A stretch of 64,000 nt of DNA from an uncultured Alphaproteobacteria bacterium (GCA_944392315.1 CALXWH010000005.1:31528-95527), one strand, 5' to 3'. Positions 1 through 11,165 are shown, numbered from the stretch's first letter. The notes: generated by a model from the sequence alone, not told the origin. Numbers and translations: made by a program.

Positions 1-14
1 TGTGTTTTCCGCTT

Positions 15-1562
15 ATGGCGGTAAAGTATTTCACCAAAAAGAGTAATGCCTATGCTGAACTGTTTTTGCCAAGCGTGGAAAAGCAACTTAAGGCGATTGA
101 GACGCTTGAGTTGGACACCGACCAGATACGAGCGCGTGTTTGGTCTATTCAGACAAAAGTTGCGCGATTGCTACAGCAACGCTATGACCTGATTCAGGAG
201 ATTAAGACCGAACAGGAGTTTGCTGCTCTTGTAGAGAGTGCTCATGTAGATATTGTTGCGCAAGCAATGAAGTTCTACACCCCGACACAAGAAATGGCTC
301 TAAGGCTTCTTAACAAGTTTGGTTTGGACGCGGTTGAGCTGATTAATAAAGCTCCGGCGGCTTTTGACGGGCTCAAGGCATCTGATATTCTTGGTGTTAA
401 GCCAAGCGTGGTTTGTGTTCCGGATAGTCCTCGTTGGGCGTTTGCAGAGGCATTAGTGTCTAAACGTGCATCTTGGGCACCTAAGTTTTTGGAGGAGCTT
501 CGTAAGGTGTCTCCGCAGCAACTTGGCGAAGTTGGACGAGCAAAATTTAACTTCTTCTTCAAATTCGCTTATGATGCGAGAGAAAATGTGGCATTTTTGA
601 TGCCATATATGGCAGTATTCTTCCCTGAGCTTTATGCTCAGGTAAGAGCGAATTTTTCCTCTTATAAAGAATTCGCGCCATATATCACAAAAATGTTACC
701 GGCGAAGTTGAAGAGCTTGGAAAAAGGGAAAGAGAATATTAAAGATCTTTTTCAAGTTTCCTTGGAAGGAGCTCTTGATGAGACTCAAGATGCCTATGCA
801 TGGCTGCAAATAGCTTATTATAGGCTTAACGAGCCTGCGGTTTATGAACTCATCATCTCCAAGATGAGTGAAATTAAGCCAATGGTGTCTGAGCTAATTT
901 ACAGTCAGATGCTTGATAGACTAATAACTCTGGCGAATTGTCCGGCGGATGTTTCGCGCTTGCTAAGTTTGGCAGATGATGATCGTAAGCAAGTTCTCTA
1001 CCGTAAAATGGTGGAGAAAAAATATGCGGTACTTTTGGCTGCTCAATATCCTTTCTCTTCGTGGGAGGATAAAGAGTTGGTAAAAAGCGCTTTGCGTATT
1101 ATAATTACCGACAATCGTCTTCCTTTGGCAAAAATGCATGAACTTCCTGAGGATTTGCAGGAATTTGCCATCTACCAAATGGAAGTATCTGCTCAGATTT
1201 CTGCTTTGGTAAATGGAGATATTATAAAAAATGTAGAATATCATCTTTTACCAGAGGTGGAAATCTATCTGATGCTGATGGATCCGAGGTACTCATTGAA
1301 GTATCAGAAACTTTATGTTGAAAAATTTGAATTGTCTGAAAAGGCATTTAATGTTTTGATACATAGAGAGGCTGTAAAACTTCAGAATCAGGCGGTATTT
1401 CCTGATGTTTTGGTTGACAAATATGTTGCCAAATGGGGACTGACGGAAGCGCAGTATCAAGCTCTATTGCAGACACCGATGAAAAAAAATGCTTTGCAGT
1501 GGAAGGAGTATGTTAAGAAACCGGAAGTTTCGCATGTTTATCATAATGAAACAGAAGGGTAA
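15..1562 (+). CDS. Uncharacterised soluble protein, possibly 5'-truncated by the window edge
   Basis: I do not recognise this 515-residue protein. It has no signal peptide or membrane segment and reads as a mostly alpha-helical, charged cytosolic protein, with many short leucine-rich amphipathic stretches and a basic C-terminus. The ATG at 15 is the first start visible, but the frame stays open to base 1 and the bases before it (tgttttccgctt) contain no Shine-Dalgarno sequence. The true start may therefore lie left of the window. A strong hairpin terminator follows 24 bases after the stop, so the gene ends its transcription unit. No function is proposed. Confidence 0.75.
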   Translation: MAVKYFTKKSNAYAELFLPSVEKQLKAIETLELDTDQIRARVWSIQTKVARLLQQRYDLIQEIKTEQEFAALVESAHVDIVAQAMKFYTPTQEMALRLLNKFGLDAVELINKAPAAFDGLKASDILGVKPSVVCVPDSPRWAFAEALVSKRASWAPKFLEELRKVSPQQLGEVGRAKFNFFFKFAYDARENVAFLMPYMAVFFPELYAQVRANFSSYKEFAPYITKMLPAKLKSLEKGKENIKDLFQVSLEGALDETQDAYAWLQIAYYRLNEPAVYELIISKMSEIKPMVSELIYSQMLDRLITLANCPADVSRLLSLADDDRKQVLYRKMVEKKYAVLLAAQYPFSSWEDKELVKSALRIIITDNRLPLAKMHELPEDLQEFAIYQMEVSAQISALVNGDIIKNVEYHLLPEVEIYLMLMDPRYSLKYQKLYVEKFELSEKAFNVLIHREAVKLQNQAVFPDVLVDKYVAKWGLTEAQYQALLQTPMKKNALQWKEYVKKPEVSHVYHNETEG

Positions 1563-1585
1563 ACTTCGGGGCTAAAGAACGATTA

Positions 1586-1621
1586 TATGGGGTGACGTGA
1601 GTCATCCCATATTTTGTTTTA
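1586..1621 (+). terminator. Rho-independent terminator of the first gene
   Basis: An 11-bp stem (left arm TATGGGGTGAC, right arm GTCATCCCATA, one G-U pair) with the 4-base loop GTGA is followed by ttttgtttt. Confidence 0.85.
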
Positions 1622-1634
1622 AATAAAATAGTTA

Positions 1635-1663
1635 TTGCATTTTTTCTATTTTTTGTATATATT
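1635..1663 (+). promoter_or_regulatory. Predicted sigma70-type promoter for the 77-residue protein
   Basis: TTGCAT at 1635-1640 and TATATT at 1658-1663 are separated by 17 bases. The pair sits between the preceding terminator and the GGAGA ribosome-binding site of the next gene. Confidence 0.5.
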
Positions 1664-1703
1664 TATCTTGATATGCAAATTTTTTTAGAATTTGGAGAAA
1701 AGT

Positions 1704-1937
1704 ATGCTGGATAGAGTTGATGCTTTAGATGTAAAACAGTTTCGCGGCAGAGGTGTGTTTTATTATCAATCCATTCGTCCGTCTATTTATAAAGACAGCA
1801 CGTTTAAACGTGGATATGGTAATGAAATGTGCTTTGTAGAGGAACGAACGCAACAAAATGGATATAAAAACGCACGTGCCAGAGTTATTGATGGCGGTGT
1901 CGGAAGATTGACGGCTTTACCTCCTATATATTGGTAA
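1704..1937 (+). CDS. Small orphan protein, 77 residues
   Basis: This is a short basic protein with no recognisable family. It has no signal peptide or membrane helix. It is rich in Arg, Tyr and Gly, has one Cys, and ends in PPIYW. A TTG at 1692 would extend it by four residues, but that TTG overlaps GGAGA (1694-1698), which is a good ribosome-binding site for the ATG at 1704, so I take the ATG. Its own promoter-like element lies upstream and the next gene starts 170 bases later with its own ribosome-binding site. The clean start, promoter and preceding terminator argue that it is real. Function unknown. Confidence 0.6.
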   Translation: MLDRVDALDVKQFRGRGVFYYQSIRPSIYKDSTFKRGYGNEMCFVEERTQQNGYKNARARVIDGGVGRLTALPPIYW

Positions 1938-2107
1938 AGTATTTTTTTAATTTTAGCGGGAAGTAGCTCTTTGGGGCTTATAGGTTTTTGTCGCTTTAAA
2001 ATTTGTGTTTGTGGGGGCCGTTTGAGGTCTTTTTTTGTGCTTGTTTCTTGTGTGTTTTTATGATAAAATCTCTTTAATGGACTGAGATTGATTTGGGAGA
2101 TTTAAAA

Positions 2108-4375
2108 ATGCCTCAGGAAAAAAATAACGATAAAAAATCAAATAAAATTCCTAATTTCGCCGAATATGAAAAGGAACGCCTAAAAAATTTGGCAAGTGAA
2201 GCAAAGAAAATTGCTCAAGAACTCAAATCTACCGGACAGAAAATCGGACAAGATGTTTTAGATGCACCTGAAAAGAAGGTTAAAGAACAAGGAACACTCA
2301 AGACAGCTTGGGAAGTTTTTAAAGAAGCATGGGCGAAAACCGGTAAAGATTTTAGAAAATCAGTTGGTTATAAAATGGGAGAGTCTGTTTTTCAGGGGTT
2401 GTTACCTTATTGCCAGAATTTGTTATTTGGCTCTCTTCCGGGGATTGTTACCGGTGCCAGCGGGGCGACGGCAAAGTTCATTGGTGCGGCGGCCCTTAAT
2501 GTTGCTCGCCAAAGACTGGGTGATTTGTGCCGTTTTAAATCTAAAATGGCGACGATTGTTTTAAATGATACGCACGCTAATGCGGCTTCCAGTACAATTT
2601 ATAAAGATATTCTTCATAAACCGCGTCCATATTTTAAAGATAATGCTCCGGCTTCTTTGGGTGGTTTAACGGGTGAAATTGTTTCGGCCAAAAATACTTT
2701 GCTGAATAAATCTGTAGAATGTATGTCTAAAGCCATTATTTTTGGGTTTAGTTCTGCTAGTTTGGTAGCTGTTGATCCAATGTTGGCGGCGGGCGTGTTG
2801 GGTGTTACGGTGGTTACGGCTGAGTTTGGCGGGTTTATGAATAATGCTTATCGTAAACTCAATAGTAAAATGCGCTCTTTTTCTCAGAAAATATCTAAAG
2901 AAAATAGTGATTCTATTAAAAATACACCACTTGTTCAGGATACAAATCGGGTTGATGTTGAAACGAAACAAATGGAGAGCCGCTTGAATAAAGCGTCTAA
3001 AGTTACGCAAAAAATTACATACGCCAAAAGTAAAGCCTATTTGAAAATGAGTATGGCTATTAATGTCTGTATGCAAGGCCTAATTATGGCGGCGGCGTTT
3101 GCTGATGTGGTTAAAACCGGTGATATCGGGCGATTTGCTCTGATTAGTACGGCGTCGTGGCAGATGATGAGCTCGGGGAATATGCTTTCTGAATTTTGGA
3201 ACGAGATGCAGGCTGGTACACATAGACTTATTGATGCTTCTAAAAAGTTGATTACGCCAAAGGAACTTGAACGTGTGACAGGTCATGAAAAACTGACAGA
3301 AAGAGATACAAAAATCAGTGTGCGTCATGTTAATTTTGCTTATCCGCAAATTAAAGATGTCACTGATATGAGCTTGGTTGAGGCTATGGATAGAGAAGGC
3401 GAGATTAAAAGAGGCGAAGATATACTTCAAGATTTAAGTATTGATTTTGATAAAGGTGGTTTAACGGCTGTGGTCGGGACATCCGGTAATGGTAAATCTA
3501 CTTTAATGAGTCTTATTCGTCATGATTATGATGCGCAATCGGGGCAAATATTTATCGGAGATAAGGAAATTCGCGAAATATCTGATAAGGAACTTAATGC
3601 ACATATTGCGTTTGTGGATCAAAATGTACACTTTTTTGATGAAAGTGTGGGGTATAATCTTAAATACTTTAAACCGGATGCAACGGATGAGGAGCTGTTG
3701 CAGGCTTGTGAAAAGGCTGGGTTTAATGATGATATTCAGAAATTTAATGATGGGTTATTGCATAAAATTGGCCAAGATGGTACTAAGCTTTCCGGAGGAC
3801 AACGGCAGAGGTTGGCTTTGGCGCGCGTCTTTTTGACCGATAAACCAATTGTGATTATGGATGAGCCAACAACCGGTCTTGACCCGAATTTGAGTCTTAA
3901 AATTATGAAATCCTTAAAAGATATGGCACAAGATAAAACGGTGATTATGGTGACACATAATCCTACTGAAATAGCTCTTTCTGATAGAGTTATTGTTGTT
4001 GAAAAAGGGGAGATTGCCGCGGACGGAAAACCAATGGATTTGATTAAAACTAGTGAATTTTTACGGAATGTTTTAACCAAAGATGATATTAAAAATAAAA
4101 ATAAACTTTATCAAACGAGTATTAACGGTGTTAACCCGATGCAAGAGGCTGCAACTGTGCTTAATGAAGAGTCTAAAGGAAAAGTTTTAAGCGATATTGA
4201 AAGAGCGGAAAAAAGAAAACTTTTGGAGGCGCATAAAAGAGCTTATGTCAATGTGCGGAAAAAAACGATTGAAAATGAACGTCGTAAAGTTGGTAAACCT
4301 TTACCCGAAAAGAGGCAAAGACAACCTCTTAATCCGCCTTCTGCGATACCTAGCCGTGGTGGTGCGGAGATGTAA
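2108..4375 (+). CDS. Divergent single-chain ABC exporter-like protein with charged N- and C-terminal extensions
   Basis: This 755-residue protein is a fused permease/ATPase. Residues 1-80 are highly charged and Lys-rich. Residues of about 90-370 hold widely spaced hydrophobic stretches that resemble an ABC exporter membrane domain only weakly. The ATPase half is canonical: Walker A GTSGNGKST near residue 457, a Q-loop (FVDQNVHFF), signature LSGGQRQR near 560, Walker B VIMDEPTTG near 580 and the switch histidine in VTHNP. A basic, helical tail of about 110 residues follows. GGGAG upstream and an in-frame TTG at 2093 that lacks spacing favour the ATG at 2108. The gene converges on the next ABC gene with only 22 bases between. 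The substrate is unknown. It could be a specialised exporter or a membrane-associated ATPase that no longer transports. Confidence 0.75.
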   Translation: MPQEKNNDKKSNKIPNFAEYEKERLKNLASEAKKIAQELKSTGQKIGQDVLDAPEKKVKEQGTLKTAWEVFKEAWAKTGKDFRKSVGYKMGESVFQGLLPYCQNLLFGSLPGIVTGASGATAKFIGAAALNVARQRLGDLCRFKSKMATIVLNDTHANAASSTIYKDILHKPRPYFKDNAPASLGGLTGEIVSAKNTLLNKSVECMSKAIIFGFSSASLVAVDPMLAAGVLGVTVVTAEFGGFMNNAYRKLNSKMRSFSQKISKENSDSIKNTPLVQDTNRVDVETKQMESRLNKASKVTQKITYAKSKAYLKMSMAINVCMQGLIMAAAFADVVKTGDIGRFALISTASWQMMSSGNMLSEFWNEMQAGTHRLIDASKKLITPKELERVTGHEKLTERDTKISVRHVNFAYPQIKDVTDMSLVEAMDREGEIKRGEDILQDLSIDFDKGGLTAVVGTSGNGKSTLMSLIRHDYDAQSGQIFIGDKEIREISDKELNAHIAFVDQNVHFFDESVGYNLKYFKPDATDEELLQACEKAGFNDDIQKFNDGLLHKIGQDGTKLSGGQRQRLALARVFLTDKPIVIMDEPTTGLDPNLSLKIMKSLKDMAQDKTVIMVTHNPTEIALSDRVIVVEKGEIAADGKPMDLIKTSEFLRNVLTKDDIKNKNKLYQTSINGVNPMQEAATVLNEESKGKVLSDIERAEKRKLLEAHKRAYVNVRKKTIENERRKVGKPLPEKRQRQPLNPPSAIPSRGGAEM

Positions 4376-4397
4376 TTACGTCGGAAAGTGTGAATAT

Positions 4398-6143
4398 TCA
4401 GGATTTAATAAATCCGTCTGATTGTAAATTGAATAAGTAGGAAAATTTACCGGATTTGTGTTTGAGAAGTTCTTGAGGGGCGCCACTTTCTACGATTTTG
4501 CCGTGTTCCAGCACGACTATTCTATCCATGTTTCTTAAGGTTGATAAACGGTGGGCAATCGCGATGACGGTTTTATTTTTCATGATGTTTTGCAGAGCCT
4601 TTTGAATAGCGGTTTCTGATTCACTGTCTAAAGCTGATGTTGCCTCATCCAAAATTAAAATCGGAGTGTCTTTTAGGATAGCGGAAGCTATGGCTATTCT
4701 TTGTCTTTCGCCGCCAGATACTTTAACGCCTCTTTCTCCGACGACGCTTTGGTAGCCTTTAGGCATTTTTAAAATCGTGTCGTGAATTTGAGCTAATTGA
4801 GCGGCTCTGTAAACATCTTCATCGGAGGCTTTGGGGTTTGAAAAGCGTATATTGTTCATTATAGAACGATTGAATAAGGTCGGTTCTTGTGGGATAAGGG
4901 CAATTTGACGGTGTAGAGAACTTTGAGCGACGTCGGCAATATTTTGCTCTGAAATCTGAATTTCTCCCCCTTTTATGTCATAGGCACGAAGAATTAAATT
5001 GATTAGAGTGGATTTGCCGGAGCCTGATAAACCCACAATACCGACTTTCTCATTTGCTTTTATTTCTAAATTGAAATCTTCAAACAATGGGGCTTTACCC
5101 TCATACGCAAAACTCATGTTTCGGATGGAAATATTGGGCGTATTTATTCTTAATTGTTTGGCGTTTTGGGTGTCATTTACTTCTATTGGTTTGTAGATGA
5201 CATTTATAGCATCTTCTAGAGCGCCTAAATTTTGTTGGTAGCGAATGATAAAATTCCCCATTCTTTCTATCGGAGATAAAAGTAAGTGAATATAGGTCAA
5301 GGCAATCAATACTTGGCTGATGTTGAGGTTTTTGATATGCCAAAAGTAAACTAAAATCAGTAAAGATATAACACGTAAGACCATTAGCGATAAGATATTG
5401 AAACTGTTTGATATACCGGTTTCTTGCCCCTTTTTGAGGTAACTCTTGACGACTTTTTTGAGGGTTTTTCCTAAGTAAGCCTTTTCATGTAATACAGCAC
5501 CACAATTTTTGACTAAGCGGGCGTTGGCGATGCTGTCCACGATAATTCCGGCGGCTTCGGACTCTAATTGGGCATTTTCTCTTGAGATTGGTTTTAGAGT
5601 TTTGCAATGATAATAATTGAAGTAACTGGTGATGATGCAAAAGAACATGATTGCCAAAGCTAACCCTTTGTCAACACTAAATAATATAGGAAGAGCAACG
5701 ATATAAGGGATAATGACAGCCTCTAATACACCTTTGAAGCTCCAACAGAGATTTGTTGTTTGAAGGACGAGTTGGATAACTTTATTGGATACTTTTCCGG
5801 ACATTTCTTCGGTGAAATATGAAGAAGAGTGTTTATGCGTGTGTTTAAATGCATCTTTGTAAATATTGCGTTTTAGGAAAATATTCATGCGAAATTCAAA
5901 AATGGTGCGTAATCCGTCGCAGATGTTTGAGCAGAAATGCAAGGCGGCGTATATGACAATGTAGGTTAAAGAGGCGCCGGTTATAATTTGCGTTGGATTT
6001 TCAACAATATAACCGAACAACGAAGCGATGTAGTAATTGTCCAGGTAAAGGAATACACGACTAAGTCCAAATAAACCAAAGGTGGCGAGGGTGTACCATT
6101 TAATTTGTCTTAAGTATTTGAAAATAAATTTTATTGCAGTCAT
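4398..6143 (-). CDS. ABC transporter half-exporter (membrane domain plus ATPase), second gene of a pair
   Basis: A 581-residue ABC exporter half-molecule of typical length. An N-terminal six-helix membrane domain (about residues 15-320) is followed by a complete ATPase domain with Walker A GLSGSGKST, signature VSGGERQR, Walker B LILDEATSALD and the switch histidine in AIAHRLSTL. Its start overlaps the end of the neighbouring half-transporter (6140-7900) in an ATGA junction, so the two are translated together and probably form a heterodimer. Both partners keep intact catalytic motifs, unlike exporters with one degenerate site. The family (MsbA/lipid, drug or peptide exporters) does not reveal the substrate. 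Confidence 0.88.
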   Translation of the reverse strand: MTAIKFIFKYLRQIKWYTLATFGLFGLSRVFLYLDNYYIASLFGYIVENPTQIITGASLTYIVIYAALHFCSNICDGLRTIFEFRMNIFLKRNIYKDAFKHTHKHSSSYFTEEMSGKVSNKVIQLVLQTTNLCWSFKGVLEAVIIPYIVALPILFSVDKGLALAIMFFCIITSYFNYYHCKTLKPISRENAQLESEAAGIIVDSIANARLVKNCGAVLHEKAYLGKTLKKVVKSYLKKGQETGISNSFNILSLMVLRVISLLILVYFWHIKNLNISQVLIALTYIHLLLSPIERMGNFIIRYQQNLGALEDAINVIYKPIEVNDTQNAKQLRINTPNISIRNMSFAYEGKAPLFEDFNLEIKANEKVGIVGLSGSGKSTLINLILRAYDIKGGEIQISEQNIADVAQSSLHRQIALIPQEPTLFNRSIMNNIRFSNPKASDEDVYRAAQLAQIHDTILKMPKGYQSVVGERGVKVSGGERQRIAIASAILKDTPILILDEATSALDSESETAIQKALQNIMKNKTVIAIAHRLSTLRNMDRIVVLEHGKIVESGAPQELLKHKSGKFSYLFNLQSDGFIKS

Positions 6144-7900
6144 GCTTCTTCTCCATAAGAAAGGTAGCCATTGCTCTGGAGCTGATAAAGTTTATAGAAT
6201 GTGCCGGATTTGTTTTTGAGTAGTTCATCAATGGGACCTTCTTCAATTATCTTGCCATTTTCTAAGACGATTATTCTATCCATGCTTCTTAATGTAGAAA
6301 GTCTATGAGCAATGGCGATAACGGTTTTGTCTTTAATGATATTTTGCAGGGCTTTTTCTATCATTATCTCCGCTTCACTATCTAAGGCCGATGTTGCTTC
6401 ATCTAAAATTAAAATAGGTGCATTTTGTAAAATAGCGCGAGCGATGGCAATGCGTTGTCTTTCTCCACCGGAAAGCATTGTTCCTCTTTCACCGACGACG
6501 CTGTTATATCCGTGCGGTAAATTCATTATGGTATCGTCAATCTGCGCTAATTTGGCGGCTTGGCGGATTTGCTCTTCACTCGCTTGTGAATTTGTTATAC
6601 GCAAATTCTCCCAAATACTGCGGTTAAACAAGGCGGTATCTTGCGAGATGACGGCAATATTTTTATGGTGGGAGCGGAAAGTTAAGTCTTTGATATTGGT
6701 TTGGTTTATCAATATTTCTCCGTTATCTACATCATAAGCGCGAAGGAGCAAGTTTATCAAAGTGGATTTTCCTGAACCGGAATGTCCGACTATTCCGACT
6801 TTTTCTCCGGCTTTGATATGTAGATTTAGGTTTTCAAATATCGGTTTGCCTTTGATGTATGCAAAGTTTACGTTTTTGAATATTATTTCAGCTTTTGTTG
6901 GGCGAATGTTTATGGCGTTTTCTTTTTCTTTGATGTCAATGGGTTGATTTAGTGTTGAAAAATTGGCACGAATTCCACCCAACTGATCAGAGATAAATTG
7001 GCAGTAGTTGTTTATACCCATGGTGGCCAGAACGAGGTTGACCAAAGTGGTGTAAACGTAAAAAAGATTATCCAAAGCGATATTGTCTTTGTGAGCAAAA
7101 TATAAGATTAAAAAGATTCCGGAGGTTAAGAATACGGTATCTATTGCATGAAAGGCAAAACGCGAAACAATTTGATAACGTCCTTGTTCGGCGATACGTA
7201 AAAGGGCTTGTTTTAAGTTTTTGTAAAAATAAAGTTGTTCGCTGAAAAATGATCCGCTGTATTTGACTAAATTGGCATTGGCAATGCTATCTACTAAAAT
7301 GCCTTTGGCTATGTTTTCATAATTTACACGATTTCGGCCTAAATCAAAAAAGTGACGATTTACTTTATATACGGCGAAAAAATATGGAATGTTTATTGCA
7401 AATAATAGGGCGCTTAGTGATGGACTGAATGTTGCTATAATGGAATAAGATACGATTAAAATTCCCATTGGACGGATGAGTAAAAAACAGGTATCTGTGA
7501 ATAATTGTGTTAAACCTTGGCATAATCCTGTTAGCGCAGATGATACGCGACCGCTCATTTCGTCATCAAAGTAACGAACAGAGTGAGCATGAATTTTGGT
7601 GAAAATATCGGTTACTAAATGACTTAAAAATGTTTGGGAAAAGGCTTCTTTTATATAGGTGGCGTAGTAGCCGTTTATGAGGGCGCGTATAAGGTAATAT
7701 CCAACCAGTATTAGCAAAACAGTGAAACATTGATTAAGCGCTTCGGTTGAGTTTTTTATTTCAAAGCAACCGACAAGGCGGCTGATGAGCCATGTTTCTA
7801 ATGGTAAAATGATGCAAGTCAAAATAAAGGTAATGCAAAAAAGGATAAATAGTTTTTTACATTTTTTAAGATTTTTTAATATAAGCGTTCTAATATCCAT
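6140..7900 (-). CDS. ABC transporter half-exporter (membrane domain plus ATPase), first gene of a pair
   Basis: A 586-residue half-exporter, homologous to the downstream gene along its length. It has an N-terminal membrane domain with about six helices, then an ATPase domain with Walker A GHSGSGKST, signature LSGGERQR, Walker B LILDEATSALD and AIAHRLSTL. It is transcribed first in the pair and overlaps the second gene by four bases. It is divergent from the CgeB-like gene at 7985, so the promoters of both should lie in the 84 AT-rich bases between. Both motif sets are intact, so either subunit should hydrolyse ATP. Substrate not predictable. Confidence 0.88.
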   Translation of the reverse strand: MDIRTLILKNLKKCKKLFILFCITFILTCIILPLETWLISRLVGCFEIKNSTEALNQCFTVLLILVGYYLIRALINGYYATYIKEAFSQTFLSHLVTDIFTKIHAHSVRYFDDEMSGRVSSALTGLCQGLTQLFTDTCFLLIRPMGILIVSYSIIATFSPSLSALLFAINIPYFFAVYKVNRHFFDLGRNRVNYENIAKGILVDSIANANLVKYSGSFFSEQLYFYKNLKQALLRIAEQGRYQIVSRFAFHAIDTVFLTSGIFLILYFAHKDNIALDNLFYVYTTLVNLVLATMGINNYCQFISDQLGGIRANFSTLNQPIDIKEKENAINIRPTKAEIIFKNVNFAYIKGKPIFENLNLHIKAGEKVGIVGHSGSGKSTLINLLLRAYDVDNGEILINQTNIKDLTFRSHHKNIAVISQDTALFNRSIWENLRITNSQASEEQIRQAAKLAQIDDTIMNLPHGYNSVVGERGTMLSGGERQRIAIARAILQNAPILILDEATSALDSEAEIMIEKALQNIIKDKTVIAIAHRLSTLRSMDRIIVLENGKIIEEGPIDELLKNKSGTFYKLYQLQSNGYLSYGEEA

Positions 7901-7984
7901 AATAAATAGCCTTAAAAATTTGTGATGCGTGTATAATAGTCAAAAAAATATTTTTGTCAAGTAAAAAGTGTAGGGAGCTGTTTG

Positions 7985-8998
7985 ATGAAGAAAATTGCCG
8001 TTTTGGTTGTTTTAGTTTTAATGTTCGTGGGTGCTTTTTTGTTTTTAAATCGCTTGGATTATTCTAAAATTGCGATAGTTTTGCCATCTTCCGAACGGGC
8101 TTCATCTCCTTATTATTATCAAAAAGACGGCGATTTTTTCTTGGCGGATGATTTAAAACAAGGATTGCAAAAACTTGGCTATAAAGTTGAGTATAGATTT
8201 CGTGAAAACTACGAGGACTTAAAGTTAGGCGATATCGGAAATGTTATCTATTTTAAAGGGTATTACAATTTTGAGCATTTGCCGGATGCAGAAGATAAAA
8301 ATGACGGGCGTAAGCGCGTTCTTTACCTTTATTATGTTGAAGGGTTAAAGCCCGAAATATTAAGTGAAGTTGATGTGGTGGCTTGTGCTTCTAAAAAGTT
8401 TATTAAAGAGATGGTTACTCCGGCTGGTGTTGCGGCGACGTATATTCCTCAATTTACAAATCCGGATAGATTTAAGCCGTCAGCAAAAGAAGCTGACAAA
8501 GCCTATCCGGTGTTGTTTGTTGGGTCTGATCATACCGGTTTTGGACGACAAAGTGTTGATTATGCGGTTTTGGCGGGAGCTAATTTGAGCGTCTTTGGTA
8601 AGTTTTGGGAAAAAAGTTTACAACCGGACGTTTTAAAAGGTAATTTTATTGAAAATAATGAGCTCTATCGCTATTATGCAAGTGCCGATATTGTCCTAAA
8701 TGATCATCGTGAAGATATGCGCTACTATGGCTTTATTTCCAACCGTATTTTTGATGTGACAGCTTCGGGGGGATTTATTTTAACGGATTATTTGCCCGAG
8801 ATTGAAGAAGTTTATGGTGATAGCGTTGCAACGTATAAGGATTATTATGAATTTAAAGAAAAATTGGAATATTATCTGGCTCACCCCGAAGAACGGGCGG
8901 AAATGGCGCAAAGGGCGCGTGAGATTACATTGAAGAACTTTTCTAACTCAAAAATCGCAAAAATGTTTGATGCGCTCTTTAAAAATATAAAAAAATGA
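7985..8998 (+). CDS. Membrane-anchored CgeB-like glycosyltransferase
   Basis: A 337-residue protein with one N-terminal hydrophobic segment (residues 3-23, signal anchor) and a single globular domain. The C-terminal half resembles CgeB/GT4-like glycosyltransferases: VLFVGSDHTG, a YYASADIVLND segment, FDVTASGGFILTDY and a final helical tail (AHPEERAEMAQRA) typical of this fold. The nucleotide-sugar donor and acceptor are unknown. AGGGAG at about 7972 fits the ATG at 7985, and the TTG three bases earlier is too close. It sits alone between the ABC pair and groES. A lone, membrane-tethered glycosyltransferase whose catalytic domain would face the periplasm is unusual if the anchor is real. Confidence 0.6.
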   Translation: MKKIAVLVVLVLMFVGAFLFLNRLDYSKIAIVLPSSERASSPYYYQKDGDFFLADDLKQGLQKLGYKVEYRFRENYEDLKLGDIGNVIYFKGYYNFEHLPDAEDKNDGRKRVLYLYYVEGLKPEILSEVDVVACASKKFIKEMVTPAGVAATYIPQFTNPDRFKPSAKEADKAYPVLFVGSDHTGFGRQSVDYAVLAGANLSVFGKFWEKSLQPDVLKGNFIENNELYRYYASADIVLNDHREDMRYYGFISNRIFDVTASGGFILTDYLPEIEEVYGDSVATYKDYYEFKEKLEYYLAHPEERAEMAQRAREITLKNFSNSKIAKMFDALFKNIKK

Positions 8999-9036
8999 TA
9001 AAATCTTTCTGAAAGGCTTGATTTTGTAAAAATGAA

Positions 9037-9064
9037 ACACTAACTAACCTATTAGTTTTAGTGT
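9037..9064. promoter_or_regulatory. Inverted repeat upstream of groES (candidate operator)
   Basis: The left arm ACACTAA-CTAA (9037-9047) and the right arm TTAG-TT-TTAGTGT (9052-9064) are reverse complements apart from a 2-base insertion. The element lies 25 bases before the groES start. It is not the CIRCE sequence (TTAGCACTC-N9-GAGTGCTAA). A possible promoter (TTGATT 9018-9023, TAACTA 9041-9046, 17-base spacer) overlaps it, which would suit a repressor site. Confidence 0.4.
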
Positions 9065-9089
9065 AACCTATTTTATGGGAGTGATTTAA

Positions 9090-9380
9090 ATGCAAGTAAA
9101 GCCTTTACGCGAAAACGTTTTAATTAAACGCGTTGAAGAAGAAAATAAAACTGCAGGTGGTATTATCCTGCCCGATACAGCGAAAGAAAAGCCAAGTGAG
9201 GGAGTTGTTATTGCTGCCGGTGAAGGACCCAGAACTCCTGATGGAAAAATTTTGCCGATGAGTGTTAAGGTTGGTGACCATATCTTGTTTAGTAAATGGT
9301 CCGGAACTGAAGTTAAAATTGATGGCGAGCCTCATTTGATTATCAAAGAAGGCGATATTTTGGCTGTTGTTGAAAGATAA
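9090..9380 (+). CDS. groES: Co-chaperonin GroES
   Basis: At 96 residues this is the standard length for GroES (Cpn10). It caps the GroEL folding chamber in the cytosol. Visible hallmarks are the N-terminal beta strand [14 protein letters not shown], the mobile loop [20 protein letters not shown] that binds GroEL, and the conserved GDHILFSKW and EGDILAVV strands. The ribosome-binding site is GGGAGTGA. groEL follows after 19 bases, the classic two-gene operon, which a strong terminator closes after groEL. Transcription may be controlled by the inverted repeat upstream. Confidence 0.98.
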   Translation: MQVKPLRENVLIKRVEEENKTAGGIILPDTAKEKPSEGVVIAAGEGPRTPDGKILPMSVKVGDHILFSKWSGTEVKIDGEPHLIIKEGDILAVVER

Positions 9381-9384
9381 TTAG

Positions 9385-11046
<1,662 letters not shown>

Positions 11047-11065
11047 ATATTTAGATTTATCCTAC

Positions 11066-11095
11066 AAACAGCCGGATTTTTTTCCGGCTGTTTTT
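11066..11095 (+). terminator. Rho-independent terminator of groESL
   Basis: AAACAGCCGG (11066-11075) pairs with CCGGCTGTTT (11084-11093) around an A/T-rich 8-base loop, and a T run overlaps the end of the stem. Confidence 0.9.
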
Positions 11096-11130
11096 GTTTA
11101 TATAAACTGATTTTTAAGGTTTATTTGTTA

Positions 11131-11139
11131 TGCTAAAAT
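11131..11139 (+). promoter_or_regulatory. Extended -10 promoter element for the first autotransporter
   Basis: TGCTAAAAT matches an extended -10 (TGn followed by a -10 hexamer), 26 bases before the ATG at 11166. No good -35 box is seen, only TTTTTA at about 11111. Confidence 0.4.
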
Positions 11140-11165
11140 TGAAGAAGTGCAATTAGGGTGTAATT

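Noticed and set aside
2666..3430. Two minus-strand frames opposite the divergent ABC gene
   Set aside because: Both lack ribosome-binding sites and known motifs and are opposite a gene with clear ATPase motifs.
9037..9064. CIRCE element at groESL
   Set aside because: The repeat is not TTAGCACTC-N9-GAGTGCTAA. It is reported as an unassigned inverted repeat instead.
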